Source: Rhyacophila brunnea (Eukaryota; Arthropoda; Insecta; Trichoptera; Rhyacophilidae). Taken from it: DNA of 64,000 nt. The stretch is from NCBI GenBank assembly GCA_022495005.1, contig JAGYXB010001002.1, positions 868,001 to 932,000 on the forward strand, read 5' to 3'. The notes under the pieces are model-generated. The model saw nothing but the letters and a program-made list of their open reading frames with translations. It was not told the DNA's origin and searched no databases. A program made the translations under genes and the position numbers. How positions within the stretch are numbered: position 1 is the first letter of the stretch; each line of letters begins with the position of its first letter. Below, one piece after another: positions 34,993 to 47,974 of this stretch.

Positions 34993-37886
34993 AGATGACG
35001 CAATCGATTTGTCAGAACATAAAAGGGGGGTTCGGAACAATTCTAACCAATCAAACAATTATTAAATTATTCCGAAATCTTAAAGAGATGTGCATTTCAT
35101 ACAAATTGAATATAAAATATAATCAAAGCCTATCAAAATCCCTGTAACTAACACCAAATGTAATTTTTACTAAGTAGATACATTGACTAGTGCCCTCAAC
35201 ATCGCGCAGTGCTTCGGGCATCCAAGTCCCTAAGCCTGCCACTGGCTGTTGAATAAATTTAATGTCACTCTGTAAAACTTTTGAGACGAGCGCAGCATGC
35301 AAAATCAACCACTACGCTTGCTTTTTAAGAAGTTATGTATTAATTTACACCCAAAAACGTTCATGAAAGAAAACTGATGGTTTTTTTGGTGACCCTATCA
35401 AACGATGTTCGATTATTAATCGGATAATCCGTGAGCAATTATTACAACCCGAAGTAAATTACATCCAATAATTTCGACTGCCGGCTATTTCGGATTGTCA
35501 GGTTATCATTAGTCGGAATACAACCTCTGAGTTATGGCGACCTTTTCAGGAAAGCAAACTGTGATCGCGTGTTTGCCAACGAGATGGATGAGGCCAGCCT
35601 TCGGAAAATGGGGAGGCACTAAAAACAGAAGATCACGATTCGTCGGAGCTAAGTGTGGATAGGTAGTTCGGTAGGTGCCTACATTATCCGGATATGTTGA
35701 TCTCCGCAAATTTAAATACAATTATTAGATAACTGACTAATTATTATAATACCATGCACTACGTAGTTTACGTACAATATTTCCACATCATAATGTAATT
35801 TTAACATGCGAAAATCTAATTATTTATATGAAGGTAAGTTCTAAATATAATAGGTACATCTACATAATAATTTTACATAACACAACATGTGCTATGCGCG
35901 GCATAGGTTTCAACAATCTTTGTTCAGCAAGTTTAAAATCTACCATACTTTTCTTAGTTTAGAGTCCAGTGTTTCCCAACCCTTATCTTATAACCATTAG
36001 TCTATTTTGAGTTTAATATTTTTCTGTGCCAATTAATAGTTGCTCAGGAAAAGAAATATAAACATTAAAAATATAGTACCTATACCTACCATTTGATTAA
36101 AAAATACGAAATGGTTTGTAGTAAAAATAACTACTTACCTACTTATCTCGTTTCCTCATGGCTGATTATCGAGACCACCTTGAAAATCCGTTATATTTTC
36201 AACGATGAAAACTTTCCATCCCCCTTGGTCATCTGTTTCTCTCAGGGTAGATTGACGATTGCCCCCAGTAAGCTCTTTCAAATATACACAGTAATATGAT
36301 GTCAAATAGTATTATAAATATTTATATTAATTGTCAATGCGGTTCATGATCAGCTGTGATCAGTCAACCATCTTTTTCTGAATGTTGGGTCATAAGAAAA
36401 ATATAAAGGGCTATAGATTTAATGAATCTATGAACCGTTGAATTACCGATTTCAATTTAGTGTCTTGTATTGAATTAACATTTCAAATCTACTCAATCTA
36501 CATTTTTTTCTACTTTTCTTTCTTTTTTTCTACTAAAAAAATCACGCGTTCAATGTTTTAACGGAAATGCAATATGAGAGAGGGAGACAATAAAAACTTT
36601 TCTATTATGTTAGCAAGTATAAGCGAGATGTAAAATAGTATTATTTTCATTTTAAATTTCAGTTCAATAATAATAATTGTCGTAATAAGGTACTACTTTC
36701 CAGGAAAACATTAAAAAGTCGTGTACGCACTTGTCCCCTTGATGGGTACCTACGTCAATGATTTTATAGTCCATAAAACATGAATAAAACAACGTGTTTT
36801 GTATAAGACTACACTAAAAAATAAAATAAAGTATGTGACTTCTCCTTTCGGAATTTTTCATTGTCATTCAGCAATCGTCCTTTGGATGCTGCAAAACCCA
36901 TGACACTAGAAAACCATGAAGGATCGTGTCAGACGTATGCCGGAGAAAGAGACACCGCTATACGATACTTGAACGAGTGACTGAGACCGCAAGTGCTGTG
37001 GGAACATGTTCGCGTGTTATTTCGCGTGCGCTCTCAAAAGCAGGAAAGGCATACGAAAGAAAACGTGGGTAAAAGAAAAATGAAGATTATGTGGGAGCGC
37101 GTGAACGTGCGCGGATAAATGAGACAGGTGTATCCGAAAATAATACGTGCGACCGAAAGACACGACGGTGTGGGAGCGCGTGAAGCGTGCTTGCCAGAAG
37201 GAGACGGAGAAAACTGATTGTCAATTATATGCGATGAGTGGGAGAGAGATGGCGATATGCGGTCACGAGGGCAGAGATTGCTGGCAGAGAATGGCTCGAG
37301 AAGCAACAATGATGATATGTGCTTTTTTTGTAGTTTGTGCTCGAATTGTGATTGTCTTATGTTTTATGTTCTTATCTGTTATCTTTTTCAAAATTCTTAC
37401 CATTTCTATATGTTTACCATCAAATGTATTATTGCAATTCACGTAGCTGCCTATGTTCCCGACGAATACAGTGGGAAATTGCTGAAGAGGATAGTGTGAA
37501 AATGTTTATATGGATTGTTGTGGTCAGGATGAAAACAGGATGGTAATACTGATTTATTGGAACACAATAAATAATTACAAAGTTGGTTTTTAATACTATT
37601 CGACGCGACTCAGAGTGACGTCACTCTTCGGAATAATGTACGATTTCTCTCATAATACAACATGTGTGCGGGAGAGGAGTATCGATTAAAAGCGCGTCAT
37701 AATGTTGTGGCTAGAAGATAAAAACTGAATCTGAAAAACATTGTTCAAATGGGGGCAGTGAACTTTATGATTCCATCCGAGGTACACATCGTAAATCCAT
37801 ACCCCTCCTCCACAGCCTTGACACTAGATATTTTGTCAAGTAAAATATTACTAAGTATAAAATATTAGACAACTTCCTAATTTTTT
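34993..37886. other. Mostly unassigned non-coding stretch
   Basis: It contains a hAT-terminus-like CCAGTGTTTCCCAACCC at about 35966-35982 without a partner. A GC-richer, purine-rich block at 36900-37300 has GTGGGAGCGCGTGAA twice (about 37091 and 37170). No convincing gene. Confidence 0.35.
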
Positions 37887-37889
37887 ATT

Positions 37890-38226
37890 AAATTGTGATT
37901 GGCATCTTCTGCTTGGAGCTGTTCTAATTAATTATGTTTTGGATGTAGGTATTTATCTCAAGATCCAGGGCTCTGTTTTCCACTTCCATTAGTTTAAGAA
38001 GTGCAGCAATTTCTTTTTTTTTGTGTTGTTCATTTCAGTGTTGTGTCATCGGCATATATATGTTTCGATATGTTCTTCAACTCATAGACACCTCCGACCT
38101 CCTTCCTAATTATCAAGTGAACTGCACATTATTTCATGCTGTCCCATAGATTGACAAAAAACATTGGAGAGAGTATGAATCCTTGTCGAACACCTTTATT
38201 CACTTTGAACGTTTGAAACCTGGTGT
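37890..38226 (-). pseudogene. LINE reverse transcriptase remnant
   Basis: On the minus strand the sequence reads VNKGVRQGFILSPMFF, then HIYADDTT, then LLKLMEVENRALDLEINT across a frame break. These are reverse-transcriptase blocks: the GVRQG..LSP motif and the YADD catalytic aspartates, with the spacing of insect endonuclease-reverse transcriptase LINEs. Only the core of the fingers/palm part is left and there are stops. It lies on the opposite strand from the LINE pieces at 39.7-40.7 kb, so it is a separate insertion. Confidence 0.75.
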
Positions 38227-39292
38227 GATTTCCTTGGGTTAGGTATAATTAATTAAAATACTATTAGATAAATAATATGGCGTACTGATTTGATAAGATT
38301 CGAGCCCGGTCGCGAGTTGGCGTGGCGCGCGCCTGGGAACCCGCCTGGCGCGCGCGTTCTCACGGCCTCACACACACACTCAACCGAACTCACCCACACT
38401 CGCTCACCCGTCATCATTCACTCACGCTTTCTCACACTACCTCACACCGCACTTGCATTCGGTGCTCACTATCGGTATGTCTGTTCACGCATACATATTA
38501 TTCATATTATTCGACAATTCAAAAGGGTTGAGTGCCTTTTTATTAATGATTTGTTAATAATATTATTATAATTTATAATACAAACGTCGAATGACACAAT
38601 GAGTTAATTAGAGAGTAATGAGTTTAAAAATATACAAGCAGTTTAGTAGATATAGACTGGTTGGCAACATGATAGAGGTGTCGACACCTATTAGCCGATC
38701 CTACCTAAGGTTGCACAACCTGATACCCACATCCAACTTTTCCGTAACTGTGCAGTCTAGGCAGATTGTTTTTGTTACAATTTATGCAGCTAATTTGTGG
38801 GCAAAATAAATTAAACTAAATATTAAAGATGTGTAGTTAACTCCGTTTACTTCACAACCTAGTGGTGGTTCTGGTTTATTTTCGGAAATCCCCTAAAACA
38901 GATAAAAAAGCTGTGACGTTTATAGTATAAAATAACGATTTTATCAAGTATTATTTTTTTCTGATGATATTTAAAATTCGTTTTTATATACATCGTATTC
39001 GATCATCTATGCCGGATCCTCGAATATCGCTTATATTCATTCGGTTGATCACACTAACACAGGTAAAGACAAAGCGCACCGACATGAGAATCCGTAAAAT
39101 AATCTATAAACAAACAAATATTTTGTCGGATCTTATCACCATCGGTAGTTTTAGGTACGTACCTACTGGCTCGAAGCATTGACAAGCTTGGAAGCTCCCT
39201 TGCAAACAAATTGCATCTGCGATAAACCGCTGATTAGAAATAGTTGTAGCCAAGATTTTTGATTGATTCTTTTATACTTACTCAAGGCTCGA
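38227..39292. other. CpG-rich patch followed by unassigned DNA
   Basis: 38300-38480 is unusually rich in CpG (GGCGCGCGC twice) and then in ACTCAC-type repeats, unlike the AT-rich neighbourhood. It might be the leader of a retroelement or a promoter-like CpG patch. No coding sequence supports a gene. 38618-38809 is open but has no motif. Confidence 0.3.
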
Positions 39293-39518
39293 AATGGACC
39301 GGAGCGCACCGGAGCGCCGTTCCGGTTCGTGGAATCTGTAAAGTTATCGCTCCGTCTCGTGTTTAAAATATGTTGACCGTCAGAGCTAGATATGCCATAT
39401 AACAAAAAATCCAGCACATTTATGTTTATAAAATACCCATAAAATTTGATAACCATGTTAATATCCTCAGAAAATTTTCGAGCGCTCCGGTTAGTAAACT
39501 TTTCCATTTCGAGCGCTG
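39293..39518. mobile_element. hAT-like MITE (CGAAAYGGACCGG family), copy 2
   Basis: Left end CAAGGCTCGAAATGGACCGG and right end CCATTTCGAGCGCTG. The core shares CCGTTCCGGTTC, TTATCGCTCCGTCTCGTG, CATATAACAAAAAATCC and TTTTATAAAATA-like blocks with 22216-22452. Flanks TACTTACT and, one base offset, AACTTACT could be a slightly decayed 8 bp duplication. The left end has an extra ACCGGAGCGC unit relative to copy 1. Confidence 0.65.
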
Positions 39519-39774
39519 TAACTTACTTCTATTGATTTTTAGTTAGCTTGTGAAAACACGTGTCTTTTTAAGATTTTTTTTCATAATATATTCTGGGCTA
39601 CTACCGGAAAAAATCTTTTTTATACCTACGTATTTATTGAAATTAATAAATCATTACAGAAATATGAATACTCACAAAAATAATGTTATTCTGTAAATGT
39701 TCCCTAAAAATTATAAGCTAAAATGTTTTATTTGTCATCACACGGAATATACACTTGTTTCTCGTAAAGAAATA

Positions 39775-40205
39775 CTCACGGTATTGAGGGCAATGAAAGG
39801 GCGGATGATCTGGTAAAGGAAGCTGGCCAATCAGGGATGCCATATCAGTGGGTAACAGAATAACTGGACTGGAATGAGGCCATAAAGAAAATAGGGATAG
39901 ATTTTCACCACAGGGCATCCCTAGAAAAGGAGAAATGGAGTAAGTCCATTCTACCATCCCCACGTTCAGTGCCCTGGTTTGTGACGTCTCCTTTGAAGAG
40001 AAAGGAGCTTAGCTAATACTGAGGCTAAGAACAGGACACACAATGAGTAAAAACTTTGATGTCCTCATGGGAAGAAGCGATTCAAACCATATGTGATGTT
40101 TTGGAGGACATTGTACATATAGCAGTACAATGCCCTAAATATGAACGACACAGAGTACAGCTGCAAATTGCGAATATCTTTGAGAATGTCGCTGAATTGT
40201 AAGGT
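39775..40205 (+). pseudogene. LINE RNase H and zinc-knuckle tail remnant
   Basis: The translation, with stops and frame breaks, shows GIEGNERADDLVKEAG (the RNase H block around its catalytic aspartate), later RLRTGH.MSKNFDVLMGRSDS and CDVLEDIVHIAVQCPKYERHR. This corresponds to the C-terminal RNase H and cysteine/histidine tail of R1/I/jockey-type LINEs. It is clearly inactive. Confidence 0.7.
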
Positions 40206-40282
40206 CCCTGGCGGTGGGTAGAACGAAAGAGCTCTATAGAATTTTAAAGTTCTTTAACAGAATTGGAGTGAGGGCCTGATCG

Positions 40283-40735
40283 GTGGACCTTCTCCCAGAT
40301 GAGAAAAAACATCAATCAGAAAAACGTAAGATAAACGTAAATTTATTACAATTTTTGTCATATCTGACGACTTTCAGAGAATCTGATAGGAAGATAACTG
40401 ATGCGCTCAAAATGTGGTGTTGGCGGAGAATGCTCCGCATTCTACGGATGGCTGGCATACAAATGTATTTATACTGGAAGAGCTTGACATCAAAGAACGT
40501 CTCTAGGCCAACTATAAGGACGTGTTCTTCAATTCTTCGGTCACATAAGAAGAGATACGACCAGGCTGGAGACAAAATGATCTCTGGTGTATCAAAGGGT
40601 GGAGGTTACAAGGGCATGCGTCTTCCATATAGAGCGACACGTAAGCAGCAAAATCAGCGCATGATCGCTCTTAAGTCTAGATTTAAGGATATTATTGACG
40701 ACGCCTCTAATTTCAGTGTTCACCATCTTCAGTAA
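40283..40735 (+). pseudogene. LINE ORF2 C-terminal remnant, 150 open codons
   Basis: Contains DALKMWCWRRMLRILRMAG, a block found after the reverse-transcriptase core in many insect LINE ORF2 proteins. A shifted frame then reads FFGHIRRDTTRLETK, which also fits that region. The block order supports a 3' ORF2 fragment. The open frame is partly accidental because it runs across a frameshift. Confidence 0.65.
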
Positions 40736-40739
40736 TGAG

Positions 40740-43590
40740 GCAAATGATATGAAGACTTACTTAAGTCAATATTATGGGGAGAGGGGGGTGCACAGATAAA
40801 TTAATATGAAACTCGAAATAGGGCTACAGATCAAAAGAGGTTGATAAACAGTGACTATCCTGTAGTGTAGAAAGGTTATGTGAATCAATGAGGCTGCAGA
40901 CACACAGCATTGCAGTCGACGTGTGTAGACTTGCGTCCACGCACGTCCACTGTAATGCCGTGTGTCTGAAATCTTCCATTTATTCCAGGGTTGTATGTGC
41001 GGCAATGAAATCACTACCGACGCACGACGACAAGCGTGGACACGAGCGAGAAGCGAACACAGCGCAGCACGACGCGAAGGCGGCATCGAATTTAATGGTA
41101 ATGTAATAGAAGTAAGTGGCCGATTTGTGTGGGAAAGTGTCACGTCTTTTAATTTATTATTAATTAGCTTATATTGTATTACTATTGCAGTTGGATTGCT
41201 ATCGAAACCGAGTGACGGCTGAAAGAAATGTAGTAGCTGCAAGCAATAAGCAATCCCGCGTATAACGAGTTATATTCCAAATTCAAATGAGTCTGTAGGT
41301 ACTTTGTTAAGAAATTAATTTCTTCCTTTGTAATTGAATATTTGAATTTAAATTAGAATTCAATTTGATAATAATATCTGTAGGTAGGTAGGTACCTCAG
41401 AACCAGAGTGGCGTATAGGTATATTGCGTTCAATAGATAGGTACCTAGTAAGAGTTATTTATAAACCAAATCTCACTAGATATCATACCTATCTTTCAGA
41501 GAATCTTCATGACAGAATCCAGAAATCATTAAAACCAAAATTCCAAAAGTCAAGAGCCTTACAAATCTTATAAATAAGTATTGCGTTTTCTCGAAAGTGT
41601 TATAATTATTCGGACTAGTCATTATTTATAGGGACCATATTTTGTCCTGTCTGTAAACCCCAACATTGTTATTTATTTTGTAACTACCTACTTTATCTTT
41701 GACTTTCGATATTAATTAACTTTCATTTTGCTGAAAAGTTGAGAAAAAATATTTTTGAAGGAAGAGATAAAAGAAGATTTTTCATTTTTGGCGGGAAATC
41801 TAAATGGCGGAAAAAGAGGAAGAGCTAAAAACGCTCTCATCGGAAAATAAAAATCCATGGTCATTATTTTTTGTATTTGACTGGAAAACATATTAAATTT
41901 TACTAAATACAACTTTCGAACATTTTGTATACCTATACTCTTCAATGTTTACCAAACCCATAGGTACACTTATATGTAGATACCTATAAGGCATAACGAA
42001 ACTAAAAATATACCTAACCGATGCCTAATAATATGACTGTAAAATAGGTTTAATAAAGTCATTGAAACAGCCTTAGTCTATGAGGACGTAAATAATAATA
42101 ATTAGGTATATGAACTTAGATTATAGAAATATGAAGTGAAAAAGGCGCTAATTATCTCATAAGCAGCGGCGATTTCTTTGATGCAAATGATCGGTTCGTC
42201 AGAAAATTTATAAGGAGGCCTCCAAACAGTTCAAACCAGTTATAAAATTATCAAATTATACCAATATAGGTAAGTACCTACTTATTAAATAAGTATGAAT
42301 TTTTTTATAAGTAAGTAAATTGATGTTTTTATTTTATTAATAATATTGGTTTAGATTTCACAGAACAAACGGTCAACTATCATCTGATAATGTAAAAATC
42401 AGTGACGTCTGCTAAGAGACAGCAAAATAAGACAGAAATTGTGAATAATCTACGTATTTTATAGTAGATTTTGTGAAGTAAAAATGTAATTTTTTTATCA
42501 CAAGTAAATTCACTCATAGCGACATTCGCACGTGCATAGGTAGACGTCACGCAATATCCATTATGCGATATCACGCATCGGGAATTTATAGCAATATCAC
42601 CTTTATTGTAATGGCGTTAGAACAGTGTTTCTAGTATCAATGTTCGTTTGAGCGAACCCGATCGAACCAAACCATTCGGCAGACCCGACAAAAATGTGGG
42701 TGTCATTTTTTTTTCAGATGCTTCGTCCATATTAATGTCATTGACAAGGGGCCACAAAATCAATCAGTGCAGAAGTATGAACAATACCTACCCAGCACTA
42801 CGATCGAAATTCACAACCTCGTGTCACGGCTTGACTCAAGCCACTTGAATATAGTGGGCCTTGAGTTGATGGTAAATATATCTAGAAGTTAAAAAAATAA
42901 TCATAAAATTATAATAAAAAAGGAATCGACCACACCGTCTGCTTCATGGGAAACCGCCACCGCTCTCAAAGTTGTACCTAATATTCGTGTTCGTCCCTAA
43001 GTGTGCTACCCCTAACAAACGCATGACCTGCCAGGGGACATCACAGATTCAATGAAATTAGAAATTTACATAAGGAAAAATAAATTATTGGTCAACAGTT
43101 TCAACATTAATAATGTAATTAATTCATGTTTTATTCGGGCACCAACTGCCTGCATTTTTATTGAATCGTCTCGATATGTAACCACGAGTGTCCTTTTGTA
43201 TTATATAATTATATTGTACATATTGCATTGCATGTAGGTATATCCGAGAGTTGGATCGCGGTCGACTGGTAGGTATTTAGATCGCGGCCTTACGTTTATT
43301 TAATTTTATAACATCACATCTCTGTAAACGGTTTTCTAACAGATTCAGAATTTTATAAATTGGGCGTTTTGAATTTTAAACTGCATCTAAGAAATAGGAC
43401 AGATGTTGAATAGGTTTAATGCTAATAATAATTATCAATTATCAATAGTTAATGTTTAATTCTAAAAAGCACGTTTCAAACACATATTAATTATAAATAA
43501 ACATTTACAAAACATTTCAATTTTCGCAAATGTTGTAGCGACTGGTTATAGCTGCTAACTAGCTGTTCATTTATTTATAGAATCAAGATC
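40740..43590. other. Non-coding stretch
   Basis: No gene recognised. 40890-41100 is GC-richer without motifs. A tandem TAGG run (TAGGTAGGTAGGTACC) lies at about 41382-41397. 42900-43050 carries CCGCCACCGC and CAGGGGACATCAC words similar to dispersed MITE ends elsewhere in the window. Confidence 0.35.
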
Positions 43591-44690
43591 TGGAAGCCCA
43601 GGCTAGGAGCTTTGGCGGGCCCCCCTATCTATTGCTAAGGATAAAGGCAGCTACAGTAGCGTTTTCCAAATGGTGTACGCGGAAAAAAATATTTGTATAT
43701 TTAGTATTTCATTGTATATTTCAATACATCCATTTGAATTATGGAGATGTCGAGTATTGATACACAATTAAAAATTGTATCGTACAAGCACATAATTTTA
43801 AACAATAATATTGTTATAGGAAAATTGCGCGATTTATTTTACTATTGAATCAAATTTGTGATGTGTGTTTATCTTACTTATCTGGTCGACTCGCCTAGCC
43901 GGGCCCCCAGGCTAGAGCCCTGTTAGCCTCCCCCCCCCTTGTGGGGGCCATGGTCCCTCCATACCATTTTTTCTGTGTGCGCACATGACATGTATAAGTA
44001 TACACTATAGGTAATGTATAGGTACCCAGAGTGTCCAACCCACGGCCCAAGCTACAAAAGTCTAGTTTGGACCTAAAGTACGTTTTCGAGAGGAAAAACG
44101 TAGGTAGGGTCTGAATTTTTTTCTAGTAAGACTAGTAAATCTCTCGTCTTCTTTATATGTGCGACCAAAGAAAATTCATCTTCACTCAATGTGGCCCCGC
44201 ACACTCAAAAGATGGACAAGTATGATTAAAAAATACTAATTATATTGTGCCAACAGATATTAAATTTGCACTACCCAAGGTTTCAATAAATTTATCATTT
44301 TAAATATTATTCGAATAACATGAAAGTATTATTAAAAGTTTTAAGATCAGATTTAAGTGTAGGCTTGACTTGATGCAATTAAAATCAATTAAATGATGTC
44401 GCTGGTCGTAAAGTATTCCTGGCATTAAATTTTTATTCGCATTTAAGTTGTAATTGAAATAAAATATTTTTATAATTGTTTAAAGATGGTGTGCTGCTTT
44501 TATTATGTTATGTTTATACCTAGGTACCTAGCTTAAATGTCATATAACTTCTTATTTTCTGAGAATATAATTAATAAAGAATGTAATTCTGTAATATTTT
44601 TTAATTATTCAGAAAAAAGTGTTTTGCGCGAAGAGAACATATTTATAATATTTATAATCTGTTTGCAGTTTGCACAAATTTCCTACATAC
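43591..44690. other. Unassigned stretch with dispersed-repeat words
   Basis: AAGCCCAGGCTAGGAGC, GCGGGCCCCCC and CAGTAGCGTTTTCCAAATGG at 43595-43680 are partly repeated at 44825-44890. GCCGGGCCCCCAGGCTAGAGC lies at 43899-43919. These look like pieces of an old repeat family with a conserved ..CCATTTTTTCTGTGTGCGC end (about 43961-43980), also seen near 46430 and 61050. Confidence 0.4.
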
Positions 44691-44703
44691 ACATACACTA
44701 CAG

Positions 44704-45608
44704 CAGTGGTTTTCAAACTTTATGTTACTACGCTTCCATTTAAAAAAACTAATCTTGGCGCCTCCCCCCTTTATATTATTAAATAATACAGACACCTTTT
44801 GAAATAGTCAAAGCCCCACTTCCTGAAGCGGGCCCCCAGGCCAGGATCTTTGGTGGGCTGCCGGTGCTTTAAAGTAGTGTTTCCTAAATTATACACGGGA
44901 ATTATCATCTAAGTATATCAATCATCATATACCTAGGTATCACATCGAATTACAATGCACAACCATATATTTAAAATATTTAATAGCCCTAAAACAAAGT
45001 AGAACCGCAGGCGACTTTTTTACTATTAACAAAATAATGAGAAATGTGCATTTGCAAACTAACCAAAAACTCAGTAAATAGATTTTTGTTTGCTTCAATA
45101 TTATATCTGGCGCAGAAATCATATTTTAAAAGTGTAAACATGGCGAACTTATTTTTTGTAATTTTGATTTCCAAAGCTCCAATTTTTTTATGAATGCCTT
45201 CACTTTGTTTATTTAAACCAATCAATGCATTAGTGGTCCTTGCATTGATTTATTCACTCATGTTTTTTTTTTATTTCAACCAAATAGACAAGTTTAACAA
45301 CAAAATTATCGTTCCTAAACAAATTTGCCTCAAATTGAAACATTATGATTTGACCATTTTATTTCATCTTTTCACGAGATAGCCAGCGCGCTTCACAATG
45401 GTATAGAAGTGAGGTATTATAAAATTCGACTCCATATTTTCAGACATGTTTGCAAACAACCTTTTACAGGAAGATTTTTATGTAGTTTATAACTAGCGGC
45501 CGTTTTATAAACTATGCATTTGGTTTGAAATTAATTCTCCATTAATTATGTTAAACTTTTCGCGCCTCCCTTTGCAACACTCCGCGCCTCCCAGTTTGGA
45601 AATCGCTG
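44704..45608. mobile_element. hAT-like element with transposase remnant
   Basis: Left terminus CAGTGGTTTTCAAACTTTAT and right terminus CCAGTTTGGAAATCGCTG form an inverted pair. The flanks are CACTACAG (44696-44703) and CACTATAG (45609-45616), an 8 bp duplication with one difference. Subterminal GGCGCCTCCCC and CGCGCCTCCC occur at both ends. The element is 905 bp and holds a minus-strand remnant of a hAT transposase. Confidence 0.8.
44940..45345 (-). pseudogene. hAT transposase remnant (ZBED5/SCAND3-like type)
   Basis: Minus-strand reading shows LVYLVEIKKKHE, a stop, then IGLNKQSEGIHKKIGALEIKI, later FAMFTLLKYDF and FLVSLQMHISHYF. This parallels the middle part of hAT transposases of the ZBED5/SCAND3 kind (..LNLxLQGxNxxIxxLxxKIxAFxxKLxLW..., MFPxL). 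It is internally deleted and has a stop. Confidence 0.55.
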
Positions 45609-45616
45609 CACTATAG

Positions 45617-46055
45617 GGCCATTTTGGTTTAAATGGGGTGTAGGGCAGGTCCTATTATAGGAATCAACAGTGTCAGCCGAGAATGATGTTTATTAAAAAA
45701 AGTGATACACGATACATCATATTGTAGAGTGAATGTGATAGTCAAGTAGGTAGCGATTGTGTAAACGTAATGTGTCCGAGTGTGGACCAGGTAACGGGCC
45801 TTCCCGGAATTGGACAGCCAAGCTCTAGGCAGTTTTAAACCTAATATTTACACACAAAAATGAAACTTATTCGTACAAGCTGCAGCTGTTTCTTCTTCAT
45901 CAGGATCTCATGACGGATGATTTGACTGTCTAAAAGCCTTCTCAACGGGTCGGCCCCTACGACTCGCTATTCTACGATAAGCAAGGCTTGTTTTCACCAG
46001 AAGGGCGGCACTGATGAATCGATGCAACGATCTGGGACATCCAATTTTTACTTCA
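45617..46055. other. Unassigned non-coding stretch
   Basis: Nothing recognisable. Confidence 0.35.
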
Positions 46056-46059
46056 CTAT

Positions 46060-46455
46060 TCTATGTGGTATCTCTAAAAGACAAAACAACGCAGACGACA
46101 CAAGCAGACACTACGATCCTGATAATTACGACCGTTAAGCCATACGCATTCGATAACCACATGTGGATGCGACAGCTCGCAATAACTCGTAAGTGACCAC
46201 ACTTCGTTCACCTTCAGGTCATGTGTTAGGGTTAGACTAAGCTAGAGTCAAATGTGGAGTGGCTGAGTATGGGAAATGCACCCGTAAAATTGTGGGGGGC
46301 CGCGGTTGCAACGACGATACGTTATAAGTAGTAGACGGCACCTGCTAATTTTTTTTACCCACCGCCTTAAAAATCAATTAAGTATAAATTAGTATAGATA
46401 ATTTTTCCAAATGGACTTCTTTCAAACCATTTTTCTGTGTGAGCACCTGTACATC
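46060..46455 (+). repeat. Dispersed repeat of unknown class, copy 1
   Basis: TCTAAAAGACAAAACAACGC, ATTACGACCGTTA, GGGAATGC-like words, AACCC/CACCGCC.., TTAAAA.TCAAT and a CCATTTTTCTGTGTGAGC end occur in the same order at 60728-61075. No terminal repeats or tRNA boxes were recognised. Confidence 0.55.
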
Positions 46456-47720
46456 ATCTAGGTATATTCTATATAATATATATTATGTAATAATAATGCC
46501 AACATGTAAAGTAGTATGGTGACTTCAGTACCATTGTCGTGTCGTGTTCAATGTTGGATGCCTTGGTGAATTTTGAAGTCCAGTATCTTGAAAAGTATAA
46601 AGCGTTATCATTCCTGTCTGCAGGCGCCGACCTCCTCTTATCAGTCAAGTCAAATGGCCGGCCGGCAGACAATATTGCTGATATATTCTGACCTTGCTTA
46701 CAAGTTATAGTAACTCGGCTGAGTTGAGATTACTTACACAATGTGTGCCTAATTCGACATACGAAATACAATACAAAAACAATACGAAAAAAAAACGGTC
46801 GTCGTTTTATGTCGTGTCTTTCCAAAATGTGCGCCTAGACTCTTTCCAAGTATGCCTTGGCCATCGTTATGGCCGTGTCATTGGTTGTTGGAACGACCGG
46901 ACGGATCTAAATATGTTCCACAGTTTCCGCCACAAATTCCAAGAAATTATTGCAAACAAATCTGTATCTGATAGATAAGCTAGGTTATAGGCTCGTCAAA
47001 AAGCACTATAAGTCTACTATTTATCAGCCTGGTGTCGTTAGATTTATTTAAATAAGTAGGTAACGTGATACATACACGTGGGCAATAATCATGTTTAATG
47101 AAATCGCTTCGAATATGAATTAAGGTGGACGTTGTTTTATAAGTTTTTAAGATAGGGTCTATGAATAGTTTACTCTGTGTGCTTGCATCTACTTTTATTT
47201 TTGTTGGTTTATTTTGTTTTTCTTATTTTATTTCTTATTTTATTACTAATTATTGTATTATGTCACATTTTTCTGTATTTTTATTTAAAAAGTTGTTAAC
47301 ACTTATTTTATTTCATGTCGATCATATTGATTTGATATGGGTGTTCAAGCACTGACGAAGCACCTCACGTTCCACGACCATGGCCATCCACAGCCGAATT
47401 TACCATAATGCTAAGGGGCGACATATAGCCTGCCCTAGGACTCCCGAATTGGTAGGGACCCTGGAGTAAAAAAAATAAAAATTTCATGAAAAAACCTCAA
47501 GGCAGAGGAAGCTGCCTCCGCGCCAGCCCCGACAAAAGTGGGCATGTACTGTTATTGAAATGAAATGCAACAAAAAATATGTCACCGAAAGAAATATATC
47601 CCGCAATCCCATGGTCAAACACATAAAATTTGTTTATGAATAAAATATAATATGTAGCGATCATGCTGATCCGCATTCAATTAGTGACACACTTTAATAA
47701 TATGTAGGTTTTGCTATTAA
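46456..47720. other. Unassigned non-coding stretch
   Basis: No gene. 47340-47530 is GC-richer (CCATGGCCATCCACAG and nearby) and may be a retroposon remnant, without a motif I can name. Confidence 0.35.
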
Positions 47721-47974
47721 AAGACAAAACATTAGCAATAATAATTGTCAGCGTTTCTTCAATCATAACTAGACCAGTAGTGTTTGTTTTGATTGAGAAT
47801 TACGACAATATATATGGTAATATAATATGTACTGCATTTTTTAATATAAATAAGAAGAACAATAAATGTATAATATGAACCATTTCAATGATATGAACTA
47901 ACACTCCACTTATCGAGTCCGTCACGATATGTAGGTACTGTTATTGTCACGAGTTCTTCACTCTACATAGTACC

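Noticed and set aside
37034..37546. Overlapping frames of 60-100 codons on both strands as genes
   Set aside because: They overlap in several frames without motifs; composition follows the purine-rich block.
41712..41945. 77-codon minus-strand frame as a gene
   Set aside because: Low-complexity phenylalanine/lysine-rich translation without motif or splice context.
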